DNA from: UBA6183 sp046314755
GTDB taxonomy: Bacteria > Bacteroidota > Bacteroidia > UKL13-3
Length of the DNA: 16,118 nt
Reading direction: 5' to 3'
Assembly: GCA_046314755.1 (NCBI GenBank)
Contig: JBKDBG010000109.1
Location: 1 to 16,118 of the forward strand
This document shows positions 1 through 8,009 of this stretch, piece by piece. A program made the translations under genes and the position numbers. The first letter of the stretch is position 1, and each line of letters opens with the position of its first letter. Under the pieces are notes generated by a model that was not told where the DNA came from, did not search any database, and saw only the letters and a list, made by a program, of their open reading frames with translations.

Positions 1-1633
1 GGACATTCTGTTTTTTCAAAATAAATTAGAGATTAAAAAAGAAGGAAAGTTTTTTATTCGTGCCTATGCCACCAATGAAGACGCAGGTAATAGTTACGAT
101 GCTTACTCAACCGCTATTTTACTGCAAAATGCAGCCAAAGCCGATGGAGTTTGGGGGGCTGATTACAACTCTATGATGCAATCTACTTTAGGAGCATATT
201 TAAATGATGTTTGGTATCCTGGGAATTCAAATGGGAAAGGTATTCAATTTGACACAATCAATCCACCTACGAATCGGTTACCAGCAATCGAAAATCACTG
301 GCAAACAGTTCTATTTGATTCTTTAGTTTACTTTCATAACTTAGCCAGAAATCAAGCTAATAACGTACCAAGTGCAAACAATACAGGAGTGGCACGTTTT
401 GAGCCTGGAACAGCCAGATTCGATTCCGCATTTCAAAGCATTATTTCACGCACCAACCGCGAAGGCGGCTCACGTTTTTTTGACCGATCAGCCTTGTACC
501 ATGTTGCAGGTGAATACCAATTCAGTTTGTTTGATATAGATGTAAAAACCGGAGGTAGTTTTAGACTATATGCACCTTACAGTAGAGGTACCATCTTTTT
601 AGATACGGGAGATGTTAGAATTTATAACAGAGAAGCCGGTGCTTATTTAGGATTAGAGAGAAAATTATTTTCGGATAAACTTAAAGTTAGTTGGACGAAT
701 CGCGTAGATAAAAACCAAAACTTTAATACGTTATGGTCTACCGCTGCAACCGGTGTATACACCTACAAAAAACACGTATGGAGAGCCTCAGTTTCATCGG
801 CTATTCGTAACCCTACATTAACCGATCAATACATCAATTTAAATGTGGGAAGAGCAACTTTATTAGGTAACTTAAACGGTTTCGACAGTGTAGTTACCAT
901 CAGCTCTTTGTTAGATGCCTTCAGTAAAGGACGAACACAACTTTCTTATTTTAATGTGGATCCTATCAAACCGGAACAAGTACGAACATTTGAATTGGGT
1001 TGGAGAGGATCACTCTTTAAGGACAAACTATATGTTGATGTGAATTATTACTTCAGTTGGTACACCAATTTTATCGGCTATAAAATTGGAGCAAGACCAA
1101 ACTGGCCGGAAGGGAGTAACGTACCAACACGTAATCCGGAAGTATTTCGTGTAGCCACCAACTCAAAAGATGAAGTAACCACCCAAGGGTTTACCGGTGG
1201 TATTAATTATTTCTATAAAAAATATTTAGGCTTTGCCGCAAATTACTCATGGAACGTGTTAGACCGTCAAGGCTCAACCGACCCTTTGATTCCTGCCTTT
1301 AATACTCCGGAACACAAATACAATATTGGTTTAAACGGCCGTGATTTTGACATCAATTTTGGTGCATTCCGAAGCAAATGGTGGGGCTATGGCATAAACT
1401 ATAAATACCAAACCGGGTTTATGTTTGAAGGTTCACCACAATTTACGGGCGAAGTTCCGGCCTATTATATGCTTGATGTGCAAATTAACAAGCGTATACC
1501 GGGCTGGTATTGCACTTTTAAATTGGGATCAAATAACATCACCGATAACAGGGTAATTCAAGTGTATGGTGGTCCGCAAGTGGGCAGATTGGCCTATTTT
1601 TCAGTGTTATTTGAGCTGGATGGCAACAGATAA
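1..1633 (+). CDS. TonB-dependent outer-membrane receptor, C-terminal part (5' end outside window)
   Basis: The reading frame is open from base 2 and runs 543 residues to a TAA at 1631-1633, so the N-terminal carboxypeptidase-like repeat, plug domain and first barrel strands lie upstream of the window. The visible part alternates aromatic-rich beta strands and polar loops, as in a 22-strand TonB-dependent barrel. Family landmarks include a PEQVRTFELGWRG stretch followed by DKLYVDVNYYFSWYTNFIGY, the TPEHKYNIGL strand, and near the end a KLGSNNITDN segment like the usual xGxNNLxD motif before the last strands. Such proteins import large or scarce substrates (sugars, peptides, siderophores, cobalamin) across the outer membrane using TonB/ExbBD energy. 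The substrate cannot be read from this half. The next gene starts 64 bases downstream on the same strand with no terminator between, so the two may be co-transcribed. An internal ATG at 173 is not the real start. Confidence 0.9.
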   Translation, partial: DILFFQNKLEIKKEGKFFIRAYATNEDAGNSYDAYSTAILLQNAAKADGVWGADYNSMMQSTLGAYLNDVWYPGNSNGKGIQFDTINPPTNRLPAIENHWQTVLFDSLVYFHNLARNQANNVPSANNTGVARFEPGTARFDSAFQSIISRTNREGGSRFFDRSALYHVAGEYQFSLFDIDVKTGGSFRLYAPYSRGTIFLDTGDVRIYNREAGAYLGLERKLFSDKLKVSWTNRVDKNQNFNTLWSTAATGVYTYKKHVWRASVSSAIRNPTLTDQYINLNVGRATLLGNLNGFDSVVTISSLLDAFSKGRTQLSYFNVDPIKPEQVRTFELGWRGSLFKDKLYVDVNYYFSWYTNFIGYKIGARPNWPEGSNVPTRNPEVFRVATNSKDEVTTQGFTGGINYFYKKYLGFAANYSWNVLDRQGSTDPLIPAFNTPEHKYNIGLNGRDFDINFGAFRSKWWGYGINYKYQTGFMFEGSPQFTGEVPAYYMLDVQINKRIPGWYCTFKLGSNNITDNRVIQVYGGPQVGRLAYFSVLFELDGNR

Positions 1634-1697
1634 AAATAGATTAACCTGTTTTTTAATTAGAAACTCTTATTTTAGCAAAACATAAAAACAAAGGATT

Positions 1698-3617
1698 ATG
1701 AAAAAAACACTACTCAAATTGTTCGGATTAGGCGTGATGACGTTTGGTTCAACAAGCTTGTTTGCTCAAACCATGTACCTTGACGAAATGTTCAATGTAT
1801 CAAAACAAGCAAACATTGTTTACGATAGTAACAGAAGCGTAAACATTTTATTCGGTCAGGTTCCTGGCCAACCCCCAATTATTGGTGTAAATTTAACTTG
1901 TGATGTGTACACACCGGTTGGCAGCACTGTGGCTAATCGCCCAACAGTAATTATTGCACATACCGGAAGTTTTTTACCTGCAATAACTAACCAACAAACA
2001 ACAGGTAATAAAAATGACAGCGCAGTAGTTGAAATGTGTACACGCTTAGCAAAGAGAGGTTACAATGCCGTTGCTGTTAACTACCGTTTAGGTTGGAATT
2101 CATTAGCAACACCTCCTGCTTCAACTGAGCAATTGTTAAACGCAACTTACCGTGGTATGGTTGATGTGCGCAATGCCATCCGTTTCTTACGCACCAATGC
2201 AGGTACGTACGGGGTTGATACTTCAAAAATTATTGTTGGCGGACAAGGTACAGGCGGTTATATCGCGCTTGCGATTGCTACCGTGAACAAAGCATCTGAA
2301 ATCAACAACATCATAAAATTCCAACGTAATGACTTTACCCCAATGGTAAGCATTGATACCTTAGGTGATTGGAATGGTATTGGCGGTAATCCGTTTTTTA
2401 ACGTAAGTGGTGATGCCAATATCGCATCTAATGCACACATGGTATTCCACTATGGTGGTGCTATGGGTGACTTAATTTGGTTAGACGAAAACAGTTTACC
2501 AATCGTGGGTATGCAATCAGATCGTGATCCATTTGCTCCATTTACAACAGGTAACGTAATTGTTCCAACCAACATGACTACTGTTATTCCTAGTGCTTCA
2601 GGTGCAGGACACGTAGTACCAAAAGCAAATGACTTAGGTGTAAACGATAAATTAAATACAAAATATTTAGTTGATCCAATCTCTAGAACATTAAGAGCAC
2701 GTGCAAACGGTGTTGAACATTTATACCCTGTGCGTACAAACTTCCCTCAAGATGCAGGTCCATGGGAATGGTGGGATAGACCAACCATGCAAGCCAGAAC
2801 AAATACATTATTCTACAACATTCCACTTCCTGCTGATGGCAGACGTGCAGATTCAATTTCAATGTTAGCTAACCCTGACATGAGCGAGCCAAAAGCAAGA
2901 AAATACATTGACACTTTGGTTGATTTCGTAACCAGACGTATGGCTGTTCAATTTGATTTAGTTCCTTCATCAAATGATGCTACAAACCCTAATTATAAAT
3001 TATTATCGCCTCCAAACAACACCAGCGCTTTAATTAAAGGTGACAGCACAGAAACTGTAGCCATTACTTGGGAGCCTGCTAATACAACAGGTTTTGGTGA
3101 TGTAACTTACACTTGGAAAGCAGCACTTGCTGATGATATTGATTTCGCAGATCCGGTAATTGAAGCTGAAGTTCCTACTATGCCAATGTTGGTTTTAGAT
3201 TATGGAACCATTTCAGATATTTTAGCCGGAGCCGGTTTAGAAATTGGTGACAGCATTGATTTGGCTTGGACAGTTGAAGCCAGTGTAAATGGTACTTCAG
3301 TTTGGTCAGCAGATACTTTTGGTATCCGTTTAACCAAAGGACAAATCAATTCAGTTAAAGAAATTGCTCAAGTAAATAACTATTTAACTGTTTATCCAAA
3401 TCCTGCGAACGATGTGTTAAACATCAGCATGGATAACAAAGCCGGAGCAGCTACAGCCTATGCAGTGGTTGACGTAACAGGCAGAACTGTATTAAGCGGT
3501 AATGCTTCTGCAAACCAATTTAACGTTTCATTAAGCAGCGTAAAACCTGGATTGTACTTTGTACAAGTAATGTTAAATGATGGTAGCGTAGCTACAAAAC
3601 GTATTGTAGTGCAATAA
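1698..3617 (+). CDS. Secreted alpha/beta-hydrolase-fold protein with SusE-like domain and T9SS type A sorting domain (nucleophile Ser replaced by Gly)
   Basis: This 639-residue protein starts with a Sec signal peptide (KKTLLKLFGLGVMTFGSTSLFAQ, cleavage likely after Gln24). Residues about 40-420 resemble a carboxylesterase/lipase alpha/beta-hydrolase: PTVIIAHTGSF at about 82-92 sits where HGGGF-type oxyanion loops occur, and IIVGGQGTGGY at about 178-188 sits at the nucleophile elbow. The elbow normally reads G-x-S-x-G; here it is G182-Q-G184-T-G186, so the catalytic Ser is missing. Candidate acid and base residues remain (Asp275 or Asp277, His305). Residues about 430-550 look like a SusE/fibronectin-type beta domain. 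The last 80 residues are a T9SS type A sorting domain (VYPNPANDVLNIS, GLYFVQV, KRIVVQ). The product is expected to be exported by T9SS and anchored to or released from the cell surface. AAAGGA lies two bases upstream of the ATG. Function is likely binding or structural unless another nucleophile is used. Confidence 0.85.
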   Translation: MKKTLLKLFGLGVMTFGSTSLFAQTMYLDEMFNVSKQANIVYDSNRSVNILFGQVPGQPPIIGVNLTCDVYTPVGSTVANRPTVIIAHTGSFLPAITNQQTTGNKNDSAVVEMCTRLAKRGYNAVAVNYRLGWNSLATPPASTEQLLNATYRGMVDVRNAIRFLRTNAGTYGVDTSKIIVGGQGTGGYIALAIATVNKASEINNIIKFQRNDFTPMVSIDTLGDWNGIGGNPFFNVSGDANIASNAHMVFHYGGAMGDLIWLDENSLPIVGMQSDRDPFAPFTTGNVIVPTNMTTVIPSASGAGHVVPKANDLGVNDKLNTKYLVDPISRTLRARANGVEHLYPVRTNFPQDAGPWEWWDRPTMQARTNTLFYNIPLPADGRRADSISMLANPDMSEPKARKYIDTLVDFVTRRMAVQFDLVPSSNDATNPNYKLLSPPNNTSALIKGDSTETVAITWEPANTTGFGDVTYTWKAALADDIDFADPVIEAEVPTMPMLVLDYGTISDILAGAGLEIGDSIDLAWTVEASVNGTSVWSADTFGIRLTKGQINSVKEIAQVNNYLTVYPNPANDVLNISMDNKAGAATAYAVVDVTGRTVLSGNASANQFNVSLSSVKPGLYFVQVMLNDGSVATKRIVVQ

Positions 3618-3637
3618 CACATACCTCATTAATAAGC

Positions 3638-3675
3638 AAAAAAAGGGCGGTGAACAAAGTTCACCGCCCTTTTTT
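3638..3675. terminator. Bidirectional intrinsic terminator between two convergent genes
   Basis: A perfect 16-bp inverted repeat has arms 3640-3655 and 3659-3674 around a 3-base AAA loop. The GC-rich core is GGGCGGTGAAC. An A-run precedes and a T-run follows, so it has the shape of a rho-independent terminator on either strand. It lies 20 bases after the hydrolase stop and 14 bases beyond the aminopeptidase stop. Confidence 0.92.
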
Positions 3676-3688
3676 ATGGCCTTTGTAT

Positions 3689-6121
3689 TTAGAATAACTG
3701 TGGCATCATCTTTTTGAGGATGTCCTTTTGTTCGGTGGTGTAATTTTGTTTTGCCATAAACTCTTGCATGGCTTTTAAATGAGCAAGCTGTTGGGCAAAA
3801 TAACTTGCACAATCTGCTGCTGGATTGGCCAACCTTGAGTTTGTACTTAACATGGCATCAAACAATTGAGGAATTAAACTCGGCATAAATACACCTGCTG
3901 ATTTAATGGCAGAAAAAGCATTGTTACGGGTTCTAAACTCCCAACGATTACTTGCATATTCAATTAAAGCCAATTGATTTACTTGCACATCAATTTGGTT
4001 TAAAATACTTAACTCGTGCATTTTTATCGCCACACTGTTGTTCATACCCGTTACATTTTTTACTGCAGCCAAATAGTTAGCAGCATTAGAAGCATCTAGC
4101 TTGCACAGTTTTTCCAAAGCGGCTTGTACCACATCATAACTGCTGTCTTTTAAACAAAGTGAAACATAATTCAATACGTCTTTTTGGTTGCCTTGATATG
4201 CTTTTATAAAAGCCACTTTACTTTGAGGCGGGAGTTGCTGGGTTAGTTTTAATACACTGTTTTCATCTTGAATCAATTGGTTGATGACTTCCGATTTCAT
4301 GGCATGGAAATTCTCCTTTACAAATACTTCCAATAACAACTCACGCTTTTTATTTACTTCCACGTCACGCAATGCAACCAAGGCATCATACCTATCAAGC
4401 ATGTGAGGCGCCTTTAATACTTGTGCTTTAAGCTCATCAAATCCTTTTTTAAACTTTAAGGTTTTTATCACCATACTATTCGGATCAAACAACACAAATG
4501 CAATTTTCTTTTTCAGCGGATTATTCAATTTTACTACTTCAAACTGCTCATCTATCCATTCAGTAACTTCATCCACCGTTCCATCGGTGTAATGCACCTG
4601 AATCACCATTGGCATTTTAAACAAGCCCACCACTTCATCGCGTAAATGTGTTTGTTCAATAGCCACTTCCGTACCGTGTGATCCATTAGAATAAGTTAAA
4701 TCTTCATAGTGCACGGTAAACTCAGGCTCACCCGGACGAAGCACCCATTGATCGAAAAACCAACTTAAATCTTTGCCTAATTTATCTTGAATGGCTTGTT
4801 GCAAATCATTGGTTTCAACATTACCGTAAGGATGTGATTTAAGGTAATGTGTTAACGCACGCTTCCATTGATCTTCACCCAATACATAAGCAAGCATACT
4901 GATTACTGCTGAGCCTTTAGGATACACCCTTGCGGTTCCGGCATACGTATGTCTGATTGGATTTTTATCTTTTTTCCCTGCTTCAATCGCTGATTGGTGT
5001 TCACCTCTGCGTTGCCAGTTATAAGCATCATCTCCATATAGTTTTTGGGTAAGTTGTTTCGGATAATAAGTAGCCCAACTTTCTTGCAACCAAGTATCTC
5101 TTCCATCGCGGGCCGTAATATAATCGCCAAACCATTGGTGAGTAAGCTCATGGCAATTCACACCTACATAATTTCTATCAATATATGCACGTTCATCTAC
5201 GTTAAAGAAATCACCAAAAATAGTAGCCGTAGTATTTTCCATGGCACCATATAAAAAGTCTTGTACCATAATTTGCGAATAACTTTCCCAAGGATATAGC
5301 ACTCCTGTTTCTTCCTCCAAAAAATCAACCATCATTTCACTGTAACGATAAGTTGGTTCGGCACGTTCCGGAAACTCGGGATAGTAATATAAGCTCATAG
5401 GTACACCTCGTTTACTTTTTGTTTTTTTGATGGCATACTTACCAATACCAAGCATTAATAAATAGCCCGCATGCGGTTTAGTCATGCTGTAATGCCAAGT
5501 GGTAGTGTTGTCTTTGTTGGCTGTTTTTTTAAGGAATGAACCGTTTGATAATACTTCATAACCGTTTTCAAACGTGATGACGGTTTCTGTAATAAACTTA
5601 TCATTCATATCATCATACATCGGAATCCAATAGCGATTATCAATTCCTTGTCCTTGTGTCCAAATTTGTTTGCGTACCGAAAATGGCGTTGCCGGCTTAT
5701 CGCTGCCGGGCACATTCCACCCGATAAAATAAATTCCTTTGCGCGGAGTAGCTTCATATTCAAAAATAATTTGAAGATTTTGGTCCCATTGTAAAGGTTT
5801 GCTTGGAATCACCCAGATACCTTTATCCGTGGTGCGATAAGGCAAAGCCTCGTTACCCAGTTTAGCTGACTTAATGCGAATACCCGGACCATCAAAAAAC
5901 ACAGAATCTACTTTCTTTTGAAGTACAGTAAAGCTGTGGGTTACTTTCCCTTTTACCAATCCTTTTTGAGGTTCAAACGCAACCTCCAATTTCATTCGAG
6001 TAATGTCAAGCGGATGCTCTCGATAAGTGGTTTGATCCTTTACGTAGCTTTTATGCGTATGCTGGGCATGAGCCCCCCAGGCATAAATCATTAGAAATAC
6101 AACAAGTATTTTTTTCATCAT
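3689..6121 (-). CDS. Secreted M1-family zinc aminopeptidase
   Basis: The 810-residue protein (counted from the ATG at 6121) is an M1 metallopeptidase that removes N-terminal residues from peptides. The exopeptidase motif GAMEN is at residues 292-296. The zinc site HELTHQW is at 324-330, followed by exactly 18 residues to the third ligand, Glu347 (WLQES), so the catalytic set is complete. The N-terminal beta domain precedes this, and residues beyond about 600 form a helical repeat-rich tail. The N-terminus MKKILVVFLMIYAWGAHAQ is a signal peptide, so the enzyme is likely periplasmic or surface-exposed; no T9SS tail is present. The open frame continues upstream to a TTG at 6220 inside the MATE gene, but the signal peptide and a promoter match at 6165-6195 favour 6121, or 6118 at the second Met. 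It lies 77 bases after the MATE stop, so co-transcription is possible too. Confidence 0.93.
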   Translation of the reverse strand: MMKKILVVFLMIYAWGAHAQHTHKSYVKDQTTYREHPLDITRMKLEVAFEPQKGLVKGKVTHSFTVLQKKVDSVFFDGPGIRIKSAKLGNEALPYRTTDKGIWVIPSKPLQWDQNLQIIFEYEATPRKGIYFIGWNVPGSDKPATPFSVRKQIWTQGQGIDNRYWIPMYDDMNDKFITETVITFENGYEVLSNGSFLKKTANKDNTTTWHYSMTKPHAGYLLMLGIGKYAIKKTKSKRGVPMSLYYYPEFPERAEPTYRYSEMMVDFLEEETGVLYPWESYSQIMVQDFLYGAMENTTATIFGDFFNVDERAYIDRNYVGVNCHELTHQWFGDYITARDGRDTWLQESWATYYPKQLTQKLYGDDAYNWQRRGEHQSAIEAGKKDKNPIRHTYAGTARVYPKGSAVISMLAYVLGEDQWKRALTHYLKSHPYGNVETNDLQQAIQDKLGKDLSWFFDQWVLRPGEPEFTVHYEDLTYSNGSHGTEVAIEQTHLRDEVVGLFKMPMVIQVHYTDGTVDEVTEWIDEQFEVVKLNNPLKKKIAFVLFDPNSMVIKTLKFKKGFDELKAQVLKAPHMLDRYDALVALRDVEVNKKRELLLEVFVKENFHAMKSEVINQLIQDENSVLKLTQQLPPQSKVAFIKAYQGNQKDVLNYVSLCLKDSSYDVVQAALEKLCKLDASNAANYLAAVKNVTGMNNSVAIKMHELSILNQIDVQVNQLALIEYASNRWEFRTRNNAFSAIKSAGVFMPSLIPQLFDAMLSTNSRLANPAADCASYFAQQLAHLKAMQEFMAKQNYTTEQKDILKKMMPQLF

Positions 6122-6164
6122 ATTTTTGGTTGATTGCATGCAATATAAACGGTACTTCTTAAAA

Positions 6165-6195
6165 CAGAAATACCATTTATAACAATCAACACAAA
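6165..6195 (-). promoter_or_regulatory. Probable Bacteroidota-type promoter for the M1 aminopeptidase
   Basis: Read on the minus strand, TTTG (6192-6195) is followed by 19 bases and TATTTCTG (6165-6172), a 7 of 8 match to the TAnnTTTG -7 element at normal spacing. Transcription would start about 35-40 bases before the aminopeptidase ATG and just after the MATE stop codon. This is a pattern match only. Confidence 0.4.
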
Positions 6196-6198
6196 AAC

Positions 6199-7596
6199 TT
6201 ATACCTTCACTTTTTGCCAAGCACCTTTTTTAAAATAGTACCAAGCCAAAAGCGCAATTAAAGTTTCCGCAACCGGAATAGCTATAAATGCTCCTGTTGC
6301 TTTTAAGCCCATGTATTTAGCCAACACAACCGCCAAAGGAACTTGTACCAACCAAAAACAAATGAGGTTAATAATAGTAGGTGTTTTAGTATCACCTGCC
6401 CCATTTAACGCTTGAGTCATCACCATACCAATACCATAAAATATATAACCGACACCAATAATTCTTAATGCTTCAACTCCATAGGCCATTACTGCGTCAT
6501 CTTGAGTAAACAATCCAATGATGGGTTTTGCAAAAAACAAAAACAATACGGTGACACCACTCATAAATATGGCGTTGTATTTTGCGGTAAGCATCACACT
6601 TTTTCGTGCTCGATCGGGTTGATTTGCGCCTAAATTTTGTCCTACCAAAGTAGCTGCTGCATTGCTCAAACCCCATGCCGGAAGAATAAAAAACACCACA
6701 TTACGAATGGCCACCTGATAGCCTGCAGATGCAGTTGTTCCGCCCGATTCAGCAACCAATTTTGCCAATACAATCCAACTGCCACTGGCAATAATAAACT
6801 GCATGGTTGCAGGCCAAGCAATACCCACCATTTGTTTAACCAATGTAAAATCCGGTTTAAAATGGGGCAAGCGTAATTGAATTCCGGTTTTGCCATTGAA
6901 TAAATGATAACATTGATACAACACACCTGAACTTCTTCCGATAACCGTGGCAATGGCCGCACCTTTTAATCCAAACCAATGAATAAAAATTGGGCACAAC
7001 ACAATATTGATGACACTGGCTAACCATAAACTTTTCATGGCCATGGCCGCATTACCAGCACCACGAAAAATTCCGTTGATTAAAAACAAGAGCATAATAG
7101 ATAAGCTGCCACCCAACATAATGCGTGTAAAAACTGCCCCTTCACTCACCACCTCTTCCGATGCTCCCATTAGCCTGAGTATATCGCTTGCGAAAATTAT
7201 TCCAAGCACACTCAGCACGAAGGTCACTGCCAATGAAATGAGAATGGCTTGAGCGCCTGCATGTGCGCCACCTTCTGCATCTTTTTCTCCGGTTCTTCTG
7301 GCTACAACTGCTGTTGCCGCTGTACTTAATCCAATGGCTACCGAATAAATTATGGTTACCACCGATTCCGTTAAGCCAACCGTTGCAATGGCATTTTCAC
7401 CAAGCTTACTCACAAAAAACATATCTACTACTGCAAATACACTTTCTAAACTTAATTCCAATATCATTGGAATGGCCAATAAAAAAACAGCTTTGCGTAT
7501 ACTGCCTTGCGTATAGTCTTGCTCTTCTCCGTTTAAAGAAAGCTTGATCATTTCCCATATTTGAATAGGTTTACTTTGATTTTTTACTGCCGACAT
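6199..7596 (-). CDS. MATE-family multidrug/sodium antiporter
   Basis: This 465-residue integral membrane protein has about 12 hydrophobic segments, the normal length and topology for MATE exporters, which expel cationic drugs or metabolites using a Na+ or H+ gradient. The two homologous halves both carry the family's Gly-rich loop: NGIFRGAGN at about 174-182 and ALNGAGDTKTP at about 396-406. A conserved-type Asp in helix 1 (AVVDMFFVSKLG, Asp58) and VGQNLGA at about 318-324 also fit. The first 30 residues are polar and should be cytoplasmic; a shorter start at Met16 (7551) is possible because residues 1-15 are not typical of the family. It is the first gene of a minus-strand pair with the aminopeptidase. 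No substrate can be assigned. Confidence 0.93.
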   Translation of the reverse strand: MSAVKNQSKPIQIWEMIKLSLNGEEQDYTQGSIRKAVFLLAIPMILELSLESVFAVVDMFFVSKLGENAIATVGLTESVVTIIYSVAIGLSTAATAVVARRTGEKDAEGGAHAGAQAILISLAVTFVLSVLGIIFASDILRLMGASEEVVSEGAVFTRIMLGGSLSIMLLFLINGIFRGAGNAAMAMKSLWLASVINIVLCPIFIHWFGLKGAAIATVIGRSSGVLYQCYHLFNGKTGIQLRLPHFKPDFTLVKQMVGIAWPATMQFIIASGSWIVLAKLVAESGGTTASAGYQVAIRNVVFFILPAWGLSNAAATLVGQNLGANQPDRARKSVMLTAKYNAIFMSGVTVLFLFFAKPIIGLFTQDDAVMAYGVEALRIIGVGYIFYGIGMVMTQALNGAGDTKTPTIINLICFWLVQVPLAVVLAKYMGLKATGAFIAIPVAETLIALLAWYYFKKGAWQKVKV

Positions 7597-8009
7597 AATG
7601 CTTATTTAACTAATTGCCCTTCCAAATAAGGCGTGATTTTTTTTGATGAACTGTGAAGATAAATTAGATATTATCACTTTCGAATAATGAAGAGACAATG
7701 CAGTAGGCAAGTACCCTTATGCAAACCTTTTACAGCCCCATTTTTGTTTAGTTTAATTAAAATTGTGATTGATTAAAAGAATACCCAAGACGTGCATGTA
7801 CAACATTGATGTCATCATCAAGAGTAGTGTTTATTAGCCTTCTCGGGCTTAATCAAGAAATTGCAAACTACCATTTGCAATTCCATTTTTAGACAATATC
7901 CATGGAAGTAGGTGTTAGGTGGCTACAAGTATACAAACACCTGATTAAGGCAAAAAACACTTTGATAATTTTAAGGTATTATTTAGATATTTTATTGAAG
8001 TGATGCGTC
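7597..8009. other. 413-base intergenic region without a convincing gene; two inverted repeats
   Basis: This stretch lies between the MATE start and the antiporter stop, both on the minus strand, so it holds the antiporter 3' flank and the MATE 5' leader. No frame exceeds a few dozen codons. The longest plausible minus-strand reading (7753-7818, 21 codons) has no ribosome site or family resemblance. I see two inverted repeats: arms AATTGCAAA / TTTGCAATT at 7859-7867 and 7874-7882, and arms AGGTGTT / AACACCT at 7910-7916 and 7936-7942. No clean TTTG / TAnnTTTG promoter was found for the MATE gene. Confidence 0.6.
7859..7890. repeat. 9-bp hairpin with trailing T-run, possible weak terminator
   Basis: Arms 7859-7867 and 7874-7882 pair perfectly around a 6-base loop (CTACCA), and CCATTTTT follows on the plus strand. 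The arms are AT-rich, so the fold is weak. No plus-strand gene ends here, so if it has a role it may be in the 3' end of the antiporter transcript or the MATE leader. Confidence 0.4.

Noticed and set aside
6122..6220. A longer N-terminus for the aminopeptidase, starting at TTG 6220 inside the MATE gene
   Set aside because: The extra residues lack any family similarity and would bury the signal peptide that begins at 6121/6118; a promoter match also lies within this extension.
7753..7818. Minus-strand 21-codon frame in the long spacer
   Set aside because: Too short, no ribosome site, no similarity; expected by chance in AT-rich DNA.
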